Positions 30,611-34,339 of a stretch of DNA of 34,339 nt are shown one piece after another. The first letter of the stretch is position 1. The number at the start of each line of letters is the position of its first letter. The notes under the pieces were generated by a model. It saw only the letters and a list, made by a program, of their open reading frames with translations, was not told the DNA's origin and did not search any database. This DNA comes from Patescibacteria group bacterium (GTDB taxonomy: Bacteria > Patescibacteriota > Patescibacteriia > JAGPKW01), in contig JAIPJN010000005.1 in the NCBI GenBank assembly GCA_021734125.1, positions 1-34,339 of the forward strand. The letters are read 5' to 3'. The translations under genes and the position numbers were made by a program.

Positions 30611-32062
30611 ATGTTTAATAAGTTTTATATAACAGCAACTTTGCCTTATGCTAATGGAAATCCACATTTAGGACATGCTTTAGAATTTATACAAGCTGAT
30701 GTTATTTCTAGATATAAAAGAAGTATAAGTTCTAAAGATAATGTTTTTTTTAATCTTGGTGTAGATGAACATGGTTTAAAAATATATTTAAAAGCTAAAG
30801 AATTAGGTTTAGAACCTATTGAATTAGTTAATAAAAATACTCAAATATTTAAAGATTTTTGTTCTTTGCTTAATATTTCTTATGATAATTTTTATAGAAC
30901 ATCTTCTGATTTTCATAAAGAAAATGCTAAAAAGTTTTGGAATATTTCATTTAAAAATGGAGATATTTATAAAAAGAAGTATAAAGGATTATATTGTGTT
31001 GGTTGTGAGTCTTTTGTTTTTGAAAATGATTTAGTTGATGGAAAATGTCCTTTGCATAATAAAAAACCTATTTTAATAGAAGAAGAAAATTGGTTTTTAA
31101 AACTTTCTAAATATAGAAAAGCTCTTTCTGATTTTTTATCATCAGGAAATAATATAAAACCTGATTTTAAATCGAATGAGCTTTATAATTTTAATTCTCA
31201 AATTTCTGATATATCTATTTCTAGAAGTGTAGAAAATTTACCTTGGGGAGTTGAAGTTCCAAATGACAGTAGTCAAGTTATGTATGTTTGGTTTGATGCT
31301 TTAACTAATTATCTTTCTGCTTTAAAATTTAACAATAAGAGTTATGAGGAATGGTGGAATAATGAAAATTGTGAAACTATTCAAATTTTTGGTCCTGATA
31401 ATTTAAGATTTCAAGGTGGAATTTTTCAAGGAATGCTTAAATCTTTCAATTTTGATTTTACTAAAAAATTACTTTGTCATGGAACTATTTTAGATAATAA
31501 TGGAAATAAAATGAGTAAAAGTATTGGTAATGTTGTAGATCCTATAGAACAAATTAATAAGTATAATTTAGATGCTTTTAGATATTATCTTATAGTTGGA
31601 ATGTCTACTTTTGCTGATAGTCCTTATAAAGAATCTACACTTGTTGATTTATATAATTCTCATTTAGCTAATAATTTTGGTAATCTTTTAAATAGAGTTA
31701 TACATCTTGCTAATAAAAATGAAGTTTCTTATTTTTTAGATGAAAATAAAATTGAAAAAGATTTTAATAATAATTTTATAAAAGAGCCTTTTGAACAATT
31801 TAATAAATATATTGAAGAGTATGAATTACAAAAAGCTTTTTTAAAGATTAATGAAGTAAATTCTTTGGCCAATGAATATATTACTGAAAAAGCTCCTTGG
31901 AAAATGGAAAATAAAGATGAAATTGAAAATATTTTAAATAATTTAAGTATTTTATTATATAAAGTATCTTCTATTTTAGAGATTTTAATTCCAAATTCTG
32001 CTAAAATAGCTAAGGATATGCTTACAAAAAAAGAAAAAGGAATTTTATTTGAAAAATTATGA
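30611..32062 (+). CDS. metG: methionyl-tRNA synthetase
   Basis: MetRS, at 483 residues, charges tRNA-Met in the cytoplasm. The class I HIGH motif is HLGH (19-22, after TLPYANGNP) and the KMSKS loop is KMSKS at 300-304. A zinc knuckle lies at about 130-148 (CVGCESF then CPLH). The anticodon-binding helices fill the C-terminus (APWKMENKDEIENILNNLSI). It stops there, without the extra tRNA-binding OB domain found in many longer MetRS, so it is a short form. It is divergent from the initiator-like tRNA-Met 109 bases away. Its last 4 bases overlap ruvA (ATGA). Confidence 0.97.
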   Translation: MFNKFYITATLPYANGNPHLGHALEFIQADVISRYKRSISSKDNVFFNLGVDEHGLKIYLKAKELGLEPIELVNKNTQIFKDFCSLLNISYDNFYRTSSDFHKENAKKFWNISFKNGDIYKKKYKGLYCVGCESFVFENDLVDGKCPLHNKKPILIEEENWFLKLSKYRKALSDFLSSGNNIKPDFKSNELYNFNSQISDISISRSVENLPWGVEVPNDSSQVMYVWFDALTNYLSALKFNNKSYEEWWNNENCETIQIFGPDNLRFQGGIFQGMLKSFNFDFTKKLLCHGTILDNNGNKMSKSIGNVVDPIEQINKYNLDAFRYYLIVGMSTFADSPYKESTLVDLYNSHLANNFGNLLNRVIHLANKNEVSYFLDENKIEKDFNNNFIKEPFEQFNKYIEEYELQKAFLKINEVNSLANEYITEKAPWKMENKDEIENILNNLSILLYKVSSILEILIPNSAKIAKDMLTKKEKGILFEKL

Positions 32063-32619
32063 TTTTTTATCTTGAAGGTTTTATATTAAATGTTTTTTCT
32101 GACTTTTTTGTTATAAATGTTTCAGGAATTGGTTACAAGGTTTATATAGCTTCTCCTAAGCTTTTTTCTTTTAATGTTTCAGATAAAATATCATTATATA
32201 TTTATCAAAATTTAAAAGAAGACTCTTCTGATCTTTTTGGATTTTCTAATATTTCTGAAAGGGAATTTTTTGAAAAATTAATTTCTGTTAAGGGAGTTGG
32301 ACCAAAATCAGCTTCATCTATACTTATTGGTTCTGATATAAATATTTTAAAAGAAGGAATAGCGACTGGTGATGTTAATATTGTTTCTAAAATTAAGGGG
32401 ATAGGTAAAAAAACAGCAGAAAGGATTATTTTAGAACTTGCAGGTAAGTTAAATTTAGAAGATATATTAAAGAGTGATAATTTGAAAGATGTTTCAGATG
32501 AAGCTATAGGAGCTCTTATTAGTTTAGGGTTTTCTGAAAAAGAAGCAAAAGACTCTTTAAATTCAATTGATTCTAATTTGTCTGTTGAAGATCAAATTAA
32601 ACAAGTTTTAAAAAAATAA
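32059..32619 (+). CDS. ruvA: Holliday junction protein RuvA
   Basis: 186 residues, close to the normal length. Domain I (1-63) is an OB fold (ISGIGYKV-like VINVSGIGYKVYIASPKLFS). Domain II has two helix-hairpin-helix motifs: VKGVGPKSASSIL near 76-88 and IKGIGKKTAERII near 111-123. Domain III at the end (SDEAIGALISLGFSEKEA) is the RuvB-contacting part. RuvA tetramers bind four-way junctions and load the RuvB motor; ruvB and ruvC are not in this window. Translationally coupled to metG by ATGA, and murE starts one base after its stop. Confidence 0.96.
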   Translation: MIFYLEGFILNVFSDFFVINVSGIGYKVYIASPKLFSFNVSDKISLYIYQNLKEDSSDLFGFSNISEREFFEKLISVKGVGPKSASSILIGSDINILKEGIATGDVNIVSKIKGIGKKTAERIILELAGKLNLEDILKSDNLKDVSDEAIGALISLGFSEKEAKDSLNSIDSNLSVEDQIKQVLKK

Positions 32620-32620
32620 G

Positions 32621-34018
32621 ATGTTTTTTTATAAAATTAAACAATTTATTAGAAAAATTACTCCCAAATTTTTTATTAATTTTTATCATTTTACATTAGC
32701 TTTTTTAGCTTCTTTATTTTATGGTTTTCCTTCAAGAAAAATGATAATTGTTGGAATTACTGGTACTAATGGTAAAACTACTACTGCTAATATGTTAGCT
32801 TCTATTTTAGAAGAAAATAATTATAGAGTTGGAATGACGACAACTATTAATTTTAAAATAGGAAATAAAATTTGGGAAAATGAAACTAAACAAGGCATGC
32901 AGGGAAGATTTAAAATGCAAAAATTACTTTTTTCTATGAAAAAAGAACTTTGTGATGTTGCTATTGTTGAAACTACTTCTCAAGGTATAGAACAATTTAG
33001 ATCTTTTGGTATAAAATATGATATTTGTATTTTTACTAATATTACCCCAGAACACATAGAAGCTCATGGCGGTTTTGAAAATTATAAGAAAATGAAATTA
33101 AAATTATTTAAACAATTAGAAAATAGAAGTAAAAAATTTATTAATGGTAACTACATTCCGAAAACTATAATTGCTAATTTTAATGATTCTTCTGTTTTAG
33201 ATTTTATAAATTTTGATGTTGATAAAATTTATGGAAATATAGTTTATGATGGTGATAATAAAATAGATGTTTCTGATTTTATTTCTGATGAAAAATATAG
33301 TTTTATATTTGCTAGGAATTTAGATTTAGATATTAAAACTTCTTTTGATTTAATTTATCAAAAGAATCCTTCTTCTTTTGAGAATTCTAGAATAAAACTT
33401 AATTTATTTGGTGTTTATAATATTTATAGTGCTATTTCTGCCTCAAGTTGCGCTATTTCTTTGGGTGTTAATCTTGATTCTGTTAAAAAATCTTTAGAAA
33501 AAATAGTTACTATTTCTGGTAGAATGGAATTTGTTCCAAATACTAAAGGAGTTTTTGGTGTTGTTGATTATGCTCATGATCCTATCTCACTTGAAAGAGT
33601 TTATAGAAGTTTAAAAAATATAACATTAAAAAATAATTCCAAACTAATTTGTGTTTTAGGTTCTTGTGGTGGTGGAAGAGATAAAAAATCTAGATATCAG
33701 AAAGGTTTAATTGCTGGGAAATTATGTGATTATGTTTTTGTTACAAATGAAGATCCTTATGATGATGATCCAAAAGAAATTATAAATGATGTTTTTTCTG
33801 GTGTTTCTGCTGCTTCTTCTAAAAAAGAAAATATTAATTGTTTTAAAATAGATTCTAGAAAAGATGCTATTTTAAGAGCTGTTAATATTTCAAAACCTGG
33901 AGATGTTATTGTTGCTACAGGTAAAGGCTCTGAGAGATGTATAGTTTCTAAAAATGGAGAAAAAATAAATTGGAATGAATTTGAAGTATTAAAAAGTGCA
34001 ATAGAATCTAAAAAATGA
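32621..34018 (+). CDS. murE: MurE-like Mur ligase
   Basis: 465 residues of the UDP-MurNAc-tripeptide ligase family, which adds the third residue to the peptidoglycan stem. GITGTNGKTT (45-54) is the ATP loop. ETTSQGIEQ, TNITPEHIEAHGGFENY, SGRMEFVPN, VVDYAHDPISLE and GSCGGGRDKKSR are the MurE order of motifs. The usual DNPR signature for diaminopimelate is replaced by EDPY, so the added amino acid cannot be read. The first domain, which normally binds the uridine part, is cut to about 40 residues with a hydrophobic segment. That may mean a membrane-linked or altered substrate. Starts one base after ruvA and ends in a TGA that forms part of the next promoter. Confidence 0.85.
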   Translation: MFFYKIKQFIRKITPKFFINFYHFTLAFLASLFYGFPSRKMIIVGITGTNGKTTTANMLASILEENNYRVGMTTTINFKIGNKIWENETKQGMQGRFKMQKLLFSMKKELCDVAIVETTSQGIEQFRSFGIKYDICIFTNITPEHIEAHGGFENYKKMKLKLFKQLENRSKKFINGNYIPKTIIANFNDSSVLDFINFDVDKIYGNIVYDGDNKIDVSDFISDEKYSFIFARNLDLDIKTSFDLIYQKNPSSFENSRIKLNLFGVYNIYSAISASSCAISLGVNLDSVKKSLEKIVTISGRMEFVPNTKGVFGVVDYAHDPISLERVYRSLKNITLKNNSKLICVLGSCGGGRDKKSRYQKGLIAGKLCDYVFVTNEDPYDDDPKEIINDVFSGVSAASSKKENINCFKIDSRKDAILRAVNISKPGDVIVATGKGSERCIVSKNGEKINWNEFEVLKSAIESKK

Positions 34019-34024
34019 TATAAT
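34016..34024 (+). promoter_or_regulatory. extended -10 promoter overlapping the murE stop
   Basis: TGATATAAT, where TGA is the murE stop codon and also the TGn of the extended -10. Start near 34031, about 20 bases before the ATG at 34051. Confidence 0.5.
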
Positions 34025-34050
34025 TTTAGTGTAAATATAAATATATTATT

Positions 34051-34339
34051 ATGAAAAAGGTTTTTATTTTATTTCTTTTTTTAAGTTTATTAGTTGTTTT
34101 ACCTGGTTTTGGTTGTAAAGACACTGTTATTTCTTCTAGAATTAAAGATGAAGTAGAAAATGTAAATCTTTCTTATTGGAGAGTTTGGGATAATTCTTCT
34201 GATTTTTCTCCTTTAATAAAGGCTTATAAAGATGATCATCCTTATGTAAAAGTATCTTATAAAAAAATTAGATATGAAAATTTAAGAGATGAATTAATAG
34301 ATGCTTGGTCTAGAGATAAGGGGCCAGATATTTTTAGTA
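34051..34339 (+). CDS. extracellular solute-binding lipoprotein, N-terminal part (partial)
   Basis: Open from ATG to the window edge, 96 codons. A Lys-Lys start and hydrophobic stretch end in LPGFGC, a loose lipobox, so Cys22 is probably the lipidated residue. LSYWRVWDNSSDFSPLIKAY, then HPYVKVSYKKI and RDKGPDIF, are typical of family 1 sugar-type solute-binding proteins of ABC transporters (YWxxW, HPxVKV, GKGPDIF). The ligand cannot be told, as the rest is missing. It has its own promoter. Confidence 0.8.
   Translation, partial: MKKVFILFLFLSLLVVLPGFGCKDTVISSRIKDEVENVNLSYWRVWDNSSDFSPLIKAYKDDHPYVKVSYKKIRYENLRDELIDAWSRDKGPDIFS

Noticed and set aside
1-34339. Recoded TGA (code 25 as in Gracilibacteria/Absconditabacteria)
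   Set aside because: Well-defined proteins end at TGA (RodZ-like, metG, murE) and no known domain needs TGA to be read as glycine.

Overview
This is a very A+T-rich, gene-dense bacterial window, roughly a quarter G+C by eye. TGA, TAA and TAG all act as stops, so the code is standard. The combination points to Patescibacteria (the candidate phyla radiation, Parcubacteria-like): compact housekeeping operons, a reduced type IV secretion-like cluster of the VirB6/PrgI/VirB4 kind, anaerobic nucleotide metabolism, many very low-complexity membrane proteins, and a Mur ligase with a shortened N-terminus. The lineage is inferred, because no 16S gene is present.

Layout. 1-158: tail of a D-Ala-D-Ala ligase. 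169-2442: DNA translocase ftsK. 2587-4276: a RodZ-like HTH membrane protein plus recA, ended by a hairpin terminator. 4429-7702: a small membrane protein overlapping a secreted C39-peptidase-like/beta-helix protein. 7779-18155: one tightly packed operon for a type IV secretion-like machine (VirB6-like, unknown, PrgI, separate VirB4 N-domain, VirB4 ATPase, NTF2/VirB8-like, membrane coiled coil, membrane beta-propeller). 18215-20732: tRNA-Leu, a lamin-tail/OB-fold surface protein, tRNA-Asp. 20845-22380: small membrane or unknown genes. 22510-28286: an anaerobe block (rubrerythrin, YebC, a minimal [FeFe]-hydrogenase-like protein on the minus strand, class III ribonucleotide reductase with its glycyl-radical tail in a separate 56-residue gene, a redoxin and NrdG). 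28342-30354: tRNA-Cys and a Cys-rich multi-thioredoxin membrane protein. 30427-34018: initiator-like tRNA-Met (minus) divergent from metG-ruvA-murE. 34051-end: start of a solute-binding lipoprotein.

Three things stand out. (1) A family of GTAG-headed palindromes with changing cores lies in frame inside two coding regions, and once between genes. They look like REP elements turned into protein, comparable to Rickettsia palindromic elements. (2) The class III ribonucleotide reductase is split just before the glycyl-radical loop. (3) Transcription and translation signals are unusual: the extended -10 box TGTTATAAT recurs (four exact copies at likely gene starts), leaders are short, and Shine-Dalgarno sequences are nearly absent except for one perfect one at a small unknown gene.

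Taken together the genes describe an anaerobic cell, or one living at low oxygen, that makes dNTPs with a radical enzyme, protects itself with rubrerythrin, and invests in cell-surface machinery. Linking the secretion-like operon, the lamin-tail protein and the disulfide protein into one surface or DNA-handling function is inference.
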